This document shows, piece by piece, positions 45,311-56,602 of a DNA stretch of 64,000 nt. The translations under genes and the position numbers were made by a program. The DNA comes from Plecoglossus altivelis (Eukaryota; Chordata; Actinopteri; Osmeriformes; Plecoglossidae): positions 4,379,861 through 4,443,860 of the forward strand of contig BROE01000022.1 of NCBI GenBank assembly GCA_036571765.1, given 5' to 3'. The notes under the pieces are model-generated. The model was not told the origin of the DNA. It saw nothing but the letters and a program-made list of their open reading frames with translations, and made no database searches. How positions within the stretch are numbered: the first letter of the stretch is position 1; each line of letters opens with the position of its first letter.

Positions 45311-45364
<54 letters not shown>
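45148..45364. repeat. 35-bp minisatellite (five copies) running into (TG)n
   Basis: CACCCACTGGGCAGTGAG starts copies at 45152, 45187, 45222, 45257 and 45292, exactly 35 bp apart; each continues ATGCGCGTGTGTGAATTC with variants. The final copy opens into about 55 bp of TG. The first copy border, CTGCCACCCACTGG (45148-45161), fits the CTCF core at 13 of 14 positions. Confidence 0.95.
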
Positions 45365-45365
<1 letters not shown>

Positions 45366-45560
45366 GAATCAGATATGAAAACAGATCAAACATCACTGTT
45401 ACATGAACCCTTCAACCTGTTGATAATAAACATCAAACTGCTTTTGTTCTGATTTGTAACTTCCTTTTTTTCTCTTTCACATCTCCCCTCTCATCCTACC
45501 TTTCACCTCCCCATCTCCGTCTCTCCCTCCCTCTGTTCCTTTCTCTCTCTCCCTCTCCCT

Positions 45561-45597
<37 letters not shown>

Positions 45598-45610
45598 CCT
45601 CTCCCTCTCG
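45365..45610. other. Unique spacer then (CT)n
   Basis: Unique to about 45480; pyrimidine-rich CTCCCTCTCCCTCTCC at 45520-45608. Confidence 0.6.
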
Positions 45611-45760
45611 GCTGATTAGTGCTGCTTCATTTACTGCCAGTGTGATAATTTCCAGTCATCCTTTGATTAGTAATGCCTAATTTAGCCAGATTACACTCCT
45701 TTGATTATTAATGCCTAATTGAGCCTGATGACTCTCACCATTAGATGTGCCCAAATCGAA
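45611..45760. promoter_or_regulatory. Candidate enhancer with duplicated TCF/homeodomain module
   Basis: A roughly 28-bp module is present twice, 38 bp apart: CCTTTGATTA at 45660 and 45698, each followed by TAATGCCTAATT (45671-45682, 45709-45720) and then TAGCC/GAGCC. CTTTGAT is a TCF/LEF core; TAATG/CTAATT are homeodomain cores. Upstream GGCTGATTAGTGC adds a third related string. The two copies have diverged at a few bases, unlike a fresh microsatellite, suggesting retained function. Inference. Confidence 0.4.
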
Positions 45761-46100
45761 AGCAAACAGTTTTACTGTTGAGTCTTCCTGTGGGGAGATG
45801 CAGAGCCCACCCTCCACTAATGATACCGTGCAGACACAGGACCGAGTTCGGGGAAAGGGTTCAAGTCCACGTCTGCCTTTCTTTTTCGACATCAAAACTC
45901 AACGTAGAAAAAAGTTTTTCCCAGAGAACTAATTACAAACTGTGAGCAGACTGAAACGTGTGGCCAGAGAGTCCTATTCAAGTCTTTAATGAGCTTGTCC
46001 AAGCTGAATAATTGATTTCTAATTTCAGCCAGCAGCTGTTGTCCTGAGCAGGAGAGGGGTGGTCTGAGCAGGGCTGGAATATGGGGTATTTGTTGAAGAT
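45761..46100. other. Unique spacer
   Basis: Includes TGAATAATTGATTTCTAATT near 46004-46023, also TAAT-rich. No gene. Confidence 0.35.
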
Positions 46101-46262
46101 GCGTGTGTGTGGGTGTGTATATGCATGTGTATTTGTGTATGTGTGTCTGTGTCTGTGTGTGGGTGTCTGTGTGTGTATATGCATGTGTATGTGTGTCTGT
46201 GTCTGTGTGTGGGTGTCTGTGTGTGTATATATGCATGTGTATGTGTGTCTGTGTGTGTGGGG
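46101..46262. repeat. TG-based minisatellite
   Basis: A roughly 50-bp unit containing GTGTATATGCATGTGTAT and GTCTGTGTGTGGGTGTC repeats three times. Confidence 0.9.
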
Positions 46263-46395
46263 GGGGGACTCAAGACATTCTCTTCTGTCTTCTGTACATT
46301 GTTTGCTGTCTTCTCTAAGGATGGTGTTCGATTAGTTGGTTTGGGCTGTTGTCAAAGTCATTCACATTTGGGTTTGTTTGTCTGGTTTTGTTTAG

Positions 46396-46605
46396 TGTGT
46401 GTGCGTTTAGTGTGTGTTTAGTGTGTGTTTAGTGTGTGTTTAGTGTGTGTTTAGTGTGTGTGTGTGTTTAGTGTGTGTTTAGTGTGTGTGTGTGTTTAGT
46501 GTGTGTTTAGTGTGTGTGTGTGTTTAGTGTGTGTGTGTGTTTAGTGTGTGTTTAGTGTGTGTTTAGTGTGTGTTTAGTGTGTGTTTAGTGTGTGTGTGTG
46601 TTTGC
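46396..46605. repeat. (TTTAGTGTGTG)n minisatellite
   Basis: 11-bp unit TTTAGTGTGTG in at least a dozen copies, with 15-bp variants carrying an extra TGTG. Regular TTTAG spacers in a TG array. Confidence 0.95.
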
Positions 46606-46659
46606 TTGACATTTACTTCCACGGGTAATCATCTTATGGTGACCAGAGTGTCAGATATG

Positions 46660-46955
46660 TTTGTGCATACGTGTGTGTGCGTGCGTGAGTGTGTGTGCAT
46701 GTGTGTGCGTGAGTGAGTGTGTGTGTGTGCGTGTGTGTGCGTGAGTGAGTGTGTGTGTGTGCGTGCATGCGTGAGTGTGTGCGTGAGTGTGTGTGTGCGT
46801 GAGTGTGTATGTGCGTGAGTGTGTGTGTGTGTGTGTGTGCGTGAGTGTGTGTGTGTGCTTGCATGCATGAGTGTGTATGTGCGTGTGTGTGTGTGTGAGT
46901 GTGTGTGTGCGTGAGTGTGTGCGTGAGTGTGTGTGAGTGTGTGCGCGTCTGGGTA
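46660..46955. repeat. (TG)n with GCGTGAG interruptions
   Basis: About 295 bp of alternating TG with GCGTGAGTGTG units. Confidence 0.95.
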
Positions 46956-46979
46956 TTGGTGTGTGGGAGAGCCACAGCC

Positions 46980-47083
46980 GCTTAGCAGCTCTGTAAGGTG
47001 ACCTCATGGAAAATAGGTCTAATTATTGTCCTGACAGCACTGCTATCATATTCAACCTGATCAGCCACTACCAGGGAGGTAAG
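46980..47083 (+). promoter_or_regulatory. Candidate CNE ending in a splice-donor-like site
   Basis: A 100-bp unique island between two TG arrays, with AGGTCTAATTATTGTCC and ATCATATTCAACCTGATCAG. It ends in CAGGGAGGTAAGATG, close to an ideal donor. No polypyrimidine acceptor is present upstream, so a CNE is more likely than an exon. Confidence 0.3.
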
Positions 47084-47092
47084 ATGTGTGTG

Positions 47093-47141
<49 letters not shown>

Positions 47142-47152
47142 TTGTGTGTATG
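47084..47152. repeat. (TG)n with TTTG interruptions
   Basis: TG array broken regularly by GTTTGTG. Confidence 0.95.
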
Positions 47153-48340
47153 CTCACGGAGTAGAAGGGGGTCGAGAAATGTACAGAAATATATACCCAC
47201 CCTGCATGCCCCAACAAACTACCCCCCATATTTATTTTTACTACCCTAATTAGCAGATTCCAAAGAGAGAATGTGTCTTCCTCCTTCTTTCCAGGTGAGG
47301 CTGGGAGAGTTTGAATGCAGAAGGGGAAGAGGGGGAGAGAGAGGAACGTTCTGGAAAAACAAACCAACCCTGAATGATCTCCACAGTGCAAACATGGACC
47401 AAACAACAGACGTATGGCAACTTTTAGAAAGAAAAGGACAGTAGCAGTTTAGACTCTGTGGTCAGGCTCATCTTTCAACAGCTGATGGTGGGAAACGGTC
47501 TGGGAGGGAGGGAGGGAGGGAGGGAGGAAGGGAGGGGAGAAAAGCAGGAGAGGAGGTGAAGGCAGTAGGAGGATCTGGATAAGTGATATGGTGACAGATG
47601 AGAGATAAGAAGATGGAGGAGGAGAGAGAGAGAGGACATGGAAAGGGTTATAAGGATGAGATGGTCTTAAGACAGAGAGTTTGTTAAGCCAGATAGACAC
47701 ATGGAAGAAAAGAGGGAGGACAGTGAGAGGGAGGGAGGATATAGGGAGGCAGGAGTGAATGACTCCTGCAACCACAGTAATTAGCCAGTCCTGGATTATT
47801 ATGCGATGGATTTCAGGGCTATTTTCCTGGTTTGGTTCCCAGAGATGGTGTTCCTGGGAGGAACGGGGCAAGAGAAACTGAACACCTGGCAGCCAGGAGA
47901 ACACTGAGCACCTGTGAACTTCCTCTGCTAGAAAAGATCCCTGTCTGATAACCTGCTCGCCAACAGGAGCCAAGAAGAACACTAGAAGTGGAGAGAGCTC
48001 CAGTACTTTTTATACTTTATCTTAAGATTCATGTAAAAAATACCACGACCTAGCTTATCAGTTAGCTATCTATCTCTCTCTCTTCTACACCGATTCTCGA
48101 GCGAGCGAGCGAGCATACAGAACCACCCCGCATCCAGTGATATCCCAGGTCCATAATACCACCAGCACACTATGCCTCTCAAAGCTACTACTGAGCACAT
48201 ACACATACTTCCTGACAGCGGCTACACACCTCTCTCAATATACACACATCATAACCGATTACGATGAGATAGAGCTACAGCTACTACGATCTATTATGAC
48301 TATAGAATCCCACGTACTCACAGTAGTGATGAGAGCAGCG
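47153..48340. other. Unique and purine-rich sequence; CNE-like at 47755-47945
   Basis: (GGGA)n at 47500-47535 and purine-rich to 47650. 47755-47945 holds CCACAGTAATTAGCCAG, GGATTATTATGCGATGG and GGTTTGGTTCCCAGAGATGG. CGAGCGAGCGAGCGAG at 48099-48114. No gene. Confidence 0.3.
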
Positions 48341-48545
48341 TACACACACACACATATATACAGGTACACACACATACACAATATACAGGTACACACACAT
48401 ACACATTACAGTACACACACGGTACACACTTTACAGGCTAAACACCCACATACACAAATACATGTACACCCCACACACGTACACAATATACAGGTACACA
48501 CACGTACACAATATACAGGAACACACACATACACAAACATACAGA
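48341..48545. repeat. (ACACAT/ATACAGGT) minisatellite
   Basis: ACACAATATACAGGTACACACAC-type units repeat at about 48350-48530. Confidence 0.9.
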
Positions 48546-49030
48546 GCATGTACTGTAATTAACACATCATGCCAGAGTAACCCTGAAAGCGATTCAGACT
48601 GGATGGCCAGCTTGCGCTGTAGGCATAGGATCCTCACTCTCAAATCGGTCTACGTCATACTTCTTGCGGTGTTACATGATGCGTTGTTCGTCCCCGTTTG
48701 TTGCTCTGGGGCAGAGGGGGAGGAGGGGGAGGGGGTAAGGTTTTTTTTTTTGCACATTTGTTCATGTGTGCTGAATCATCCAAGTGGAAGCAAGAGATCC
48801 ATTTTGTTTTTTCAACAACAACTCTTGTGACTGTCTGAGATGGTACAGTACGGACGTGCTACAAACATGTCATCCTCTCATCCCCCAAACAAGCCTGCCC
48901 CCCCCTTCACCCTCACCCCACTCACCCCCTCCCCCACCTTACTTTCAACTGCCCCACTCTCCGGAAACGTCTTGATCCGGTGCTGCAAGCCCTCGAGTGC
49001 ACTCTGGCCCCTTCAAACACCATCGTTCTG
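48546..49030. other. Unique spacer
   Basis: Includes a T run at 48741-48750 and C-rich sequence 48895-48935. No feature recognised. Confidence 0.4.
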
Positions 49031-49031
49031 C

Positions 49032-49070
<39 letters not shown>

Positions 49071-49174
49071 CCCCACTCTCTCTCTCTCTTTCACTCTCTC
49101 TACCTCCTCTCTCTTTCTCTCTTTCTCTCTCTCATTCTCTCTCTCTCTTCCACTCACTCTCCCTCCTCTCTTTC

Positions 49175-49214
<40 letters not shown>

Positions 49215-49239
49215 CTCACTCTCCCTCCTCTCTCTCATT

Positions 49240-49276
<37 letters not shown>

Positions 49277-49350
49277 CTCACTCTCTCTCCCTCCTCTCTC
49301 TCTTCCTCTCCACTCTCTCCCCCAAGCTCATTTTCTCTCCTCTCCTCCCT
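49031..49350. repeat. (CT)n with CTTCCACTCACTCTCCCTCC units
   Basis: Polypyrimidine; TTCCACTCACTCTC occurs three times with about 60-bp spacing. Confidence 0.95.
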
Positions 49351-49845
49351 GCCAATACCTTTGAACTGCGGCTTTCAAAAATGCTGCTTTTTGAATTAAT
49401 GAATCATTTTTGCCAGGTGTCGGTGGGGGAGAGCGAAGGGAATAGAGGTGGTTCTGGATGGGGTGGAGAAGAGAGAGAGAGGAGGGGGAGGTCGAAGATG
49501 GAGGAAGGTGGAGGGGGGGCTAATAAATACAGAGTGGAGAGAGCCTTACCTACCACCCAAACCCCCCCCCCCACACACACACACCCCTCACTCCCACCTT
49601 GCACAGAGCTAGATGAAAGGCTTGGCGCGTCCCTGTACCTTTAATTTAGAGCTGAAAGGGAGATATGAGGAGCGGGGGCGCGAGAAAAAACCGCGCTTAT
49701 GAATATGGAGAAAACTGAATGAGAGCCTTTTCCCTTTGAATACATCAGCCAGACCGACCAATGAGCCGCCAGTCTCTACCTAAGCCTTGGAGTAGTGAAG
49801 GTCGACCACAAGCCTTGGTGAGACAGATGGAAGAGTTTTCTCCAT
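49351..49845. other. Unique spacer, CNE-like ends
   Basis: 49365-49420 has TTTTTGAATTAATGAATC followed by CCAGGTGTC. 49605-49760 is CpG-bearing unique DNA with ACCTTTAATTTAGAGC and CGCTTATGAATATGG. A purine/C-rich patch lies between. No gene recognised. Confidence 0.3.
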
Positions 49846-49888
<43 letters not shown>

Positions 49889-49918
49889 AGGGGAGAGGGT
49901 TGTGTGTGTGTGTGACAG
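49846..49918. repeat. (TG)n microsatellite
   Basis: TG 49846-49885 and a shorter run 49900-49914. Confidence 0.95.
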
Positions 49919-50425
49919 TGTGTCTGCATCTTTGATTGCGATGGAACACTTACAATAATCCTGCAAATCAATTTTCTGAACTTGCCAACAGAAGTTTTGG
50001 ACTTTGACAGCTTCTCACCCCTTTATCAAATCCTGTCTTTGAGAAAAAGTTTGAAACACTTCCGTCTATCGGCTGTCCTTGTGATGTGTTTACTGAAGAT
50101 GTTTATAAACAACTAACAGCTGTATAGCATCCAAAAACAAGCGCCCACTCTCAAATGAAAAGCGAGTTCTAGAAAGAGTGGGAAAAGGGAGAGAACGTGA
50201 AAAAGAACGGAGAACATCAGAACAGGAGAACGTCAGACTGACATTGGAAGAGAGTCGATCGGAGAGAGAGAGAGAGAAAGTGAAAGTGAGAGAAGGGAGA
50301 AAAAGAAGGAGGGAAAGATAAAGTAGACTTGACGTTGGAAGGTCTCCCTCCCTATCTGCTAAAGATCGCCCCTGTTCAGGGCCTTGGTCTTTTGTGTCCT
50401 GGAGGCTGCAGAGAAATCTAATTCC
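49919..50425. other. Unique spacer with purine patch
   Basis: Purine-rich at 50160-50320. No feature recognised. Confidence 0.4.
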
Positions 50426-50590
50426 AGTGTGTGTTCGTTCGTGTGTGTGTGTCTGTGCGTGTGTCTGTGTGCGCGCATGTGTGTGTCTGTGTGTGTGTGT
50501 CTGTGCGCGCGCCTGTGTCTGTCTGTGTGTGTCTATGCAGGTCTGTGTGTGTGTCTGTGTGTGCGTGTGTGTGTGTGCGGGTGGATGTGG
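50426..50590. repeat. (TG)n/TCTGTG array
   Basis: TG with TCTGTGCG interruptions; GTGTGTCTGTGCGCGCGC-like units. Confidence 0.9.
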
Positions 50591-51437
50591 GCTGTCTCTT
50601 AGGAGTTAAACATTAATTGAAGACAGCAGTAGCTTGGATGTGAGCTCAGTCTGAATGGCTCATGTCCTTGGGCTGAAAACACCACAACAGCAAGAGCTAA
50701 AAGCTGGGTGTGTAGTCGGTGTGTATCTCTGTGGGTGTTTGTGCGAGTTATTTGTACGGTTAAACCGGTGGAAGAAAATTACACTGTCGTTTTCCTTTAT
50801 CAACGCATGGCTGCTAACCTTAAAATATTATAATTGTCAACAAATTGTATTTCAATTTTCACATTTATCACCAATTATTGCGCTAATTATTGTGCACCAA
50901 CATCATAACAAAGACTCGTTCAAGAGCCACACTAGAAGATGTCAAAAGATTGCACTGGACTAAACGTCCTGTGTAACTGTAACTCAGATTTAGTAAGTGG
51001 ATGAGTGTTTCCAACCACATTCATGTAAGACCTGCAGACTAAGGCATTAATTACTTTACTATAATAACTTTGGACACACTTCACTATACTTGTACTTCCA
51101 TAATTGCGGCCCATCGCTGAAGATGCAAGGGCAGCATGTTTGAAACTTACACTTAAAAACCTAAAATAATTACTTTTCCAAATGAGTAAAATTGTGGGGG
51201 ATTCTACTGTCAGTGGGCCAAGATTTAACAGACAGCAACTTCTTCTGCCAGCGAAGGACTGTGAAATGTGCCTGCTAACTTCAGACGGTGTGTGTTTGTG
51301 TCTGGTTCCATGATAGTATATTCAACCGTCTGCCTTCTGGTTTCATCAGACTGACGGCTGACTGACTCAGATCCACAGAACGTTTCTTGACTATATCTAA
51401 GAACTGCGGCCACTTCAGTGAGCTGATGGCTGTAAAC
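50591..51437. other. Unique AT-rich sequence
   Basis: Repeat-free; 50820-50900 carries ATTATAATTGTCAACAAATT and CGCTAATTATTG. No gene recognised. Confidence 0.35.
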
Positions 51438-51620
51438 AACACACACACACACACACACACACTCATTAGCACCTAATTTAAGAATTACACATATACATAC
51501 ACATGAGTACTAGTGCATACACACATACACACTCTCTCTCTCTCTCTCTCTCTCCCTCTCTCAAACACACACACTCACACTCTCTCCCTCTCTCAAACAC
51601 ACACACACACACACACTGCT
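51438..51620. repeat. (CA)n and (CT)n blocks
   Basis: CA 51438-51463; then CT/CA in which CTCTCCCTCTCTCAAACACA occurs twice. Confidence 0.9.
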
Positions 51621-51758
51621 CTCTCGATGTGGAGGGAAGACGGGGGTCGAGTGCCTACAGGCTAATTAGTTTTCTGGCGGACAAAAAGAACCCATTCTGC
51701 AGCAGCCTGTTTCCAACTCAGGGTCTGGAGCCTTGGCCCTGCCAGAGGAGAGTGTCAC
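51621..51758. other. Unique spacer
   Basis: Short unique segment; no feature recognised. Confidence 0.35.
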
Positions 51759-52060
51759 TCTCTATTCATCCTCCTCCTCTCTCCACCTTCCTCCCCCTCC
51801 TCCTCTTCCTCCTCCTCCTCCTCCCCCTCCTTATCCTCAATCGAACTCCTCCTTTTCCTCTGCCGACAACATTCAACAGAGTAGGTGGACTAGTCCCTCT
51901 CTCCCCTTTTTTTGCGTCTTCTCTCAACCTGTCCCTCTTTTCCTCCTTTCCCCTTTTCTCCTCCTCCTCCTCTCCCCCCCTCCCCCTCCTCCTCCTCCTT
52001 TCCCCTTTCCTCCTCCTCCTCCTCCCCCTCCATTCCCCTGTCCTCCACCTTCTCCTCCTC
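51759..52060. repeat. (TCC)n trinucleotide-rich pyrimidine tract
   Basis: CTCCTCCTCCTCC runs, the cause of the long Pro- or Ser-rich frames there. Confidence 0.9.
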
Positions 52061-53033
52061 CTGGCTAAAGCAGTACCATGTTTATTGTCATGCCGATCAT
52101 TGAGTCAAACATCATGAATCTCCTTCAACACACTGCTCAGTGTCTATGTGAATAAGATGAGGAAATATGGACAGACAGGAAACACACAGTCCTGAGAGCT
52201 TATCAGGTAACCCTTGTTGTGCTCCAAGGCACTGCAGTACAACACACTTCCATCGCATTCAATTCCAGTGTCGGTGTGTTAAGGCTGCAAATAGGAATGG
52301 CTGATAGTTAAGCATTTGATCTCATAAAGAGAACCCTTCATACATACACACATGCCCGCACACAAACACACACACACACACACATGCTACAGGTATAGGC
52401 AGGTATGTAGGCGCACGCACGCACACACGCACAAACACATTCTGGATATGGGTTTTGAGTGGAATCTAAATGGCCTTGATTTTCAGATGGAAACAGAGTG
52501 CAACTAAAACCCAACCATTCTCTCTCCCTCTTCACCTCCCTGCCTCCCTCGCTGCGTCCCTCCCTCCCTCTCATCTCTGGTGCTGGGTTCACATTAACAT
52601 TTCCTTTAAAAGGGGAGGATGCCACAAGGCCACCCACCCTTCACTGCTGTGCTAATTACCTCCTTATTAGGCAGGCAGGACGCAGACACAACACGGTGCT
52701 TCACTAAGGGACATCTGCTGCTGACAAAGCCAGGAAGGCCGAGTGTCACCCAGTCTTAATGGAGGGAGAGAGAGAGAGCGAGCGAGCGAGCGAGAAGGAG
52801 AGGGAGGGGGGCTCTAGAACGTTCATTATGGAAGCATTGAATGAATTCCAGCTTCTTTTTGTTGTCGTTTTCCCCATATTGTCTTCGCATCAGCCTGTCC
52901 ATCAAGGCACCACTCAAACAAACCTCTTATCCTTCTATACAACAAAACACGTACACACACATCCACGTACACTTACTGTACTAGCACAAGCTACTCAAGT
53001 TTTTCCCTGTCTCCCAGACACTCTTATTCTCAT
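52061..53033. other. Mostly unique intergenic sequence
   Basis: CA run 52363-52383, ACGCACGCACAC patch 52410-52436, CGAGCGAGCGAGCGAG at 52778-52793. No gene recognised. Confidence 0.4.
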
Positions 53034-53140
53034 GCACACACACACACACACACACACTCTCACACGTTCGCACACGTACACACACACACACACATCGCAG
53101 AAGCACACAGACACACACGAACACACACATACACACAAAT
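53034..53140. repeat. (CA)n microsatellite
   Basis: CA arrays with TCTCACACGTTCGC interruption. Confidence 0.9.
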
Positions 53141-53410
53141 CTAATCAGCTAATTAAGACTTGATTGGTGTGTTGTAAGTTAACTCAAACAAGACCAGACA
53201 GATGTCTCGCTCGGGTGACTTCTGAAGGAGCGGAGAACACAGGACCGTGTAATGAGATAGAGATGTAATGCTTCCAGGTCAAAGGTCGGTGTTCAGGGCA
53301 GGAGAGCTGGGCCAGGGCAGAGTAGATGACAGGCGTGTAACGAACCAAGACGGGTGGCTATTCAATGGAATTACTGCTTGTTTAGACGCACTGCTGGACC
53401 AACACGTAGA

Positions 53411-53550
53411 CATCTGCACACACACGCACACACACGCACGTACGCACGCGCACACACCCACACACGCGCACACACACACACGTACGCACGCGCACACACC
53501 CAAACACACGCACGCGCACTCACATGCACACGCACACACACACACACAGA
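53411..53550. repeat. (CA)n with repeated ACGCACGCGCACACACCCA
   Basis: The string CGTACGCACGCGCACACACC occurs twice (about 53439 and 53481). Interrupted alternating purine-pyrimidine sequence. Confidence 0.9.
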
Positions 53551-54492
53551 TTACATGCATGAATGCTTGGCAGTGTGGCTGGACTCATCATTTAGCTAGA
53601 GTAACTCTGGTCATAGCTTTCGAAAACACCGAACCCTTAGACTTATTACACAGTTCTAAACTGCAGGGAAGAGCGTTTACGCACAGATGGAAAAAAAAAA
53701 AAATCTATAAAACAAACATATGCAAACTCCATGTGCACAGGTCAACCCTCTTTACATTAAGGATCCAATCACATCTTAGCGATGGTTTGACTGACGAGAA
53801 AGTAATCATGTGTCTATTTCCTCCGACTAGATTCGGAAGCCATTAGAAGGAGATAAATCTCTGCCTGGCTCTGACACTGACAGGTGTGACAGACAGCCCA
53901 GCTCAGGCAGGGTAAACGAGCGTGAAGAGGGGGATGAGGAAAAGGAGAGATAATCTACTGATGGTAGACAGCAGATAGAGAAGTGGTTCAGAGTCAGTAC
54001 AGCGTGTGGGTTTATTTGACAGACAGACAGGAGCACCAGAAACATTTAGCGTCCGTTTCGTTCGCTCTGGGTTTTTTCTCGGTGTCTCCAGGAGAGCGCA
54101 GGGATGGCTTTGCTGTCAGGCAAACAGAGAAATAGCTGATCAACGTTCCAGAACAGGAATGAAGGAATGGAGACAGCTTAACGCTCAAACAACATTCTGG
54201 GACTTTGCACGTCTTAAGCGCAGGACCGCACAAGCACGCTGCGCTGATCAGAGTTGCCCCGATCGCCTGATAGTTGCCTGCTCAAGGTGGCCCGCTAAAG
54301 AGTATTTATAGATGTGTAGATGTAAATGTGTGTGCATATGTGTCATGAAAGAAGATGAAAGTATTAGGAATCTTTGTGTAATGTAGCCTCCCTGCTGACT
54401 GAAGCAGTCTGAGCTGCTCTGAGAGAAGATGTAAAGACAAAGGGAGGAGGTTAGATGCACCAATCACAGGAGGGAGGGAGGGGGGGAGAGGA
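53551..54492. other. Unique sequence, becoming purine-rich
   Basis: A run at 53690-53702; unique CpG-bearing segment at 54030-54290; purine-rich from 54430. No gene recognised. Confidence 0.4.
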
Positions 54493-55075
54493 GGGGGGGG
54501 GGCTGAGACTATAGGAACTATTAAAAGAAGAGGGAAGGAGAGGAGAGGAGGAGGAGAGGGAGAGAGGAGAGGAGAAGGAGAGGGGAGGAGAGGAAGAGGT
54601 GGAGAGAGGAGGAGAGGAGAAGGAGAGAGGAGGAGAGGGAGAGAAAGGAGGAGAGGGGGGTGAAGACAGGATAGTGAGAGGGTAAAAGGAGAGGGGATAA
54701 GAGGAGGGGGGAGGGAGGGAGTGAGGGAGAAAAGAAAAGAGAGGAGCGACAGTGTGAAGCAAGAGAGAGGGAGAGAGGGGTTGGTTAGGGGGGGTAAGAG
54801 AGGGTGGTGAGAGAGGGGGGTGAAAGAGGGGGAGTGAGAACGCATAGATGGCGAAAAGCGGAGCGAGACGAAGACGGAGAAAAGAGAAGAGGGATGAAGG
54901 GTTAAAATGCTAGGCCTATTATGCTATCACCCCTCTATGCACCCCGAGAGGAATTAACAGGAGGAATTAGCAAAGCAATTACCACTTTTAATTGGACTAA
55001 TTCTTCTGGCCTTGTCACAGCTGCATCAAGAAGAACAGGTTTGGAGGCTGCCGCAGTCGTCTTTTCTCTCCTCCG
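54493..55075. repeat. Left copy of a 583-bp duplication at an assembly gap
   Basis: Begins with ten G, then a purine tract, then unique sequence at about 54895-55075 that looks like a CNE (GAGGAATTAGCAAAGC, CAATTACCACTTTTAATTGG, CTAATTCTTCTGGCC). The block ends CTCCTCCG immediately before the N run. By eye it is identical, base for base and in length, to 55208-55790, so it is probably one sequence represented twice. Confidence 0.9.
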
Positions 55076-55186
55076 NNNNNNNNNNNNNNNNNNNNNNNNN
55101 NNNNNNNNNNNNNNNNNNNNNNNNNNNNNNNNNNNNNNNNNNNNNNNNNNNNNNNNNNNNNNNNNNNNNNNNNNNNNNNNNNNNNN
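55076..55186. other. Assembly gap (111 N)
   Basis: Undetermined bases. The right contig starts with a run of 31 G (55187-55217), a sequencing-hostile homopolymer that also begins, shorter, the left copy of the duplication. Confidence 1.
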
Positions 55187-55207
<21 letters not shown>

Positions 55208-55217
<10 letters not shown>

Positions 55218-55790
55218 CTGAGACTATAGGAACTATTAAAAGAAGAGGGAAGGAGAGGAGAGGAGGAGGAGAGGGAGAGAGGAGAGGAGAAGGAGAGGGG
55301 AGGAGAGGAAGAGGTGGAGAGAGGAGGAGAGGAGAAGGAGAGAGGAGGAGAGGGAGAGAAAGGAGGAGAGGGGGGTGAAGACAGGATAGTGAGAGGGTAA
55401 AAGGAGAGGGGATAAGAGGAGGGGGGAGGGAGGGAGTGAGGGAGAAAAGAAAAGAGAGGAGCGACAGTGTGAAGCAAGAGAGAGGGAGAGAGGGGTTGGT
55501 TAGGGGGGGTAAGAGAGGGTGGTGAGAGAGGGGGGTGAAAGAGGGGGAGTGAGAACGCATAGATGGCGAAAAGCGGAGCGAGACGAAGACGGAGAAAAGA
55601 GAAGAGGGATGAAGGGTTAAAATGCTAGGCCTATTATGCTATCACCCCTCTATGCACCCCGAGAGGAATTAACAGGAGGAATTAGCAAAGCAATTACCAC
55701 TTTTAATTGGACTAATTCTTCTGGCCTTGTCACAGCTGCATCAAGAAGAACAGGTTTGGAGGCTGCCGCAGTCGTCTTTTCTCTCCTCCG
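55208..55790. repeat. Right copy of the 583-bp duplication
   Basis: Offset exactly 715 bp from the left copy. Continues into unique sequence (CCAACGGTGTTATTAATTTC) that lies beyond the left copy, as expected if the two contigs overlap and should have been merged. Confidence 0.9.
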
Positions 55791-56540
55791 CCAACGGTGT
55801 TATTAATTTCTCTCGTTCGCTCTGCCCCTCTTTCACCCCTCTGACACGCTGAGCTGCTGACAGCTTCCACACAGATTATTATCTCTTCTCACCATCGCTC
55901 CCTCTCTCCCTTCCTCTTTCTCTCCCTCCCTGCATGTCTCTATCTCTGAATATCTCACTCACTCTCTTCTATCCTCTCTACATACACAAAAACACACTCA
56001 GCTTTTTTACTTCCTTCCAATTCCAGTCCCCCCCCTCCCCTCTCCTCGTGTCCCCCCTTATTTTGGGGCCTACCTCTGAATGTCTGCTGTCTGTCTCCCC
56101 CCCCCCCCCTCCTCCTCTCCTCTTCACCTGCCTCCTTTTCCCTTTTCTCTCCAGTCATGCACATTCAAGACTCCACTCATCTGACAGGAAAGTCTAATCA
56201 CACAGTCACTTGTGTGGAGAAGAAAATGGCAGCGATCAACAGCAGAGCCTCCAATTATGTGTAAGCTAGCTTGATCTTCTGGACAAACAGGCCAATTACG
56301 GCTGTGACTCTCTCGTCTGACTCATCCAGGAACTGACAACATGGGAAGTGAACAGCTGTCTTCTTACAGGCCGTACGATGGTGTACTTGACTTTACTTAA
56401 GGACTGTATATGAAGTCTTACCCAATGGGCTGTCTCGGCTACACCACGGAGAGGTCGTCATCCTGGTCCCATGTTGGCTGGATGTTGGGTAGAATTGATT
56501 AACCATAACCGACATGGTTGTTGGTGTACAAACACATATG
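55791..56540. other. Unique and pyrimidine-rich sequence
   Basis: CT/C-rich at 55890-56150; unique at 56160-56530 with CTCCAATTATGTGTAAGC and GGCCAATTACGGC. No gene recognised. Confidence 0.4.
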
Positions 56541-56563
56541 TAGGCACGCACGCACGCACACAC

Positions 56564-56602
<39 letters not shown>

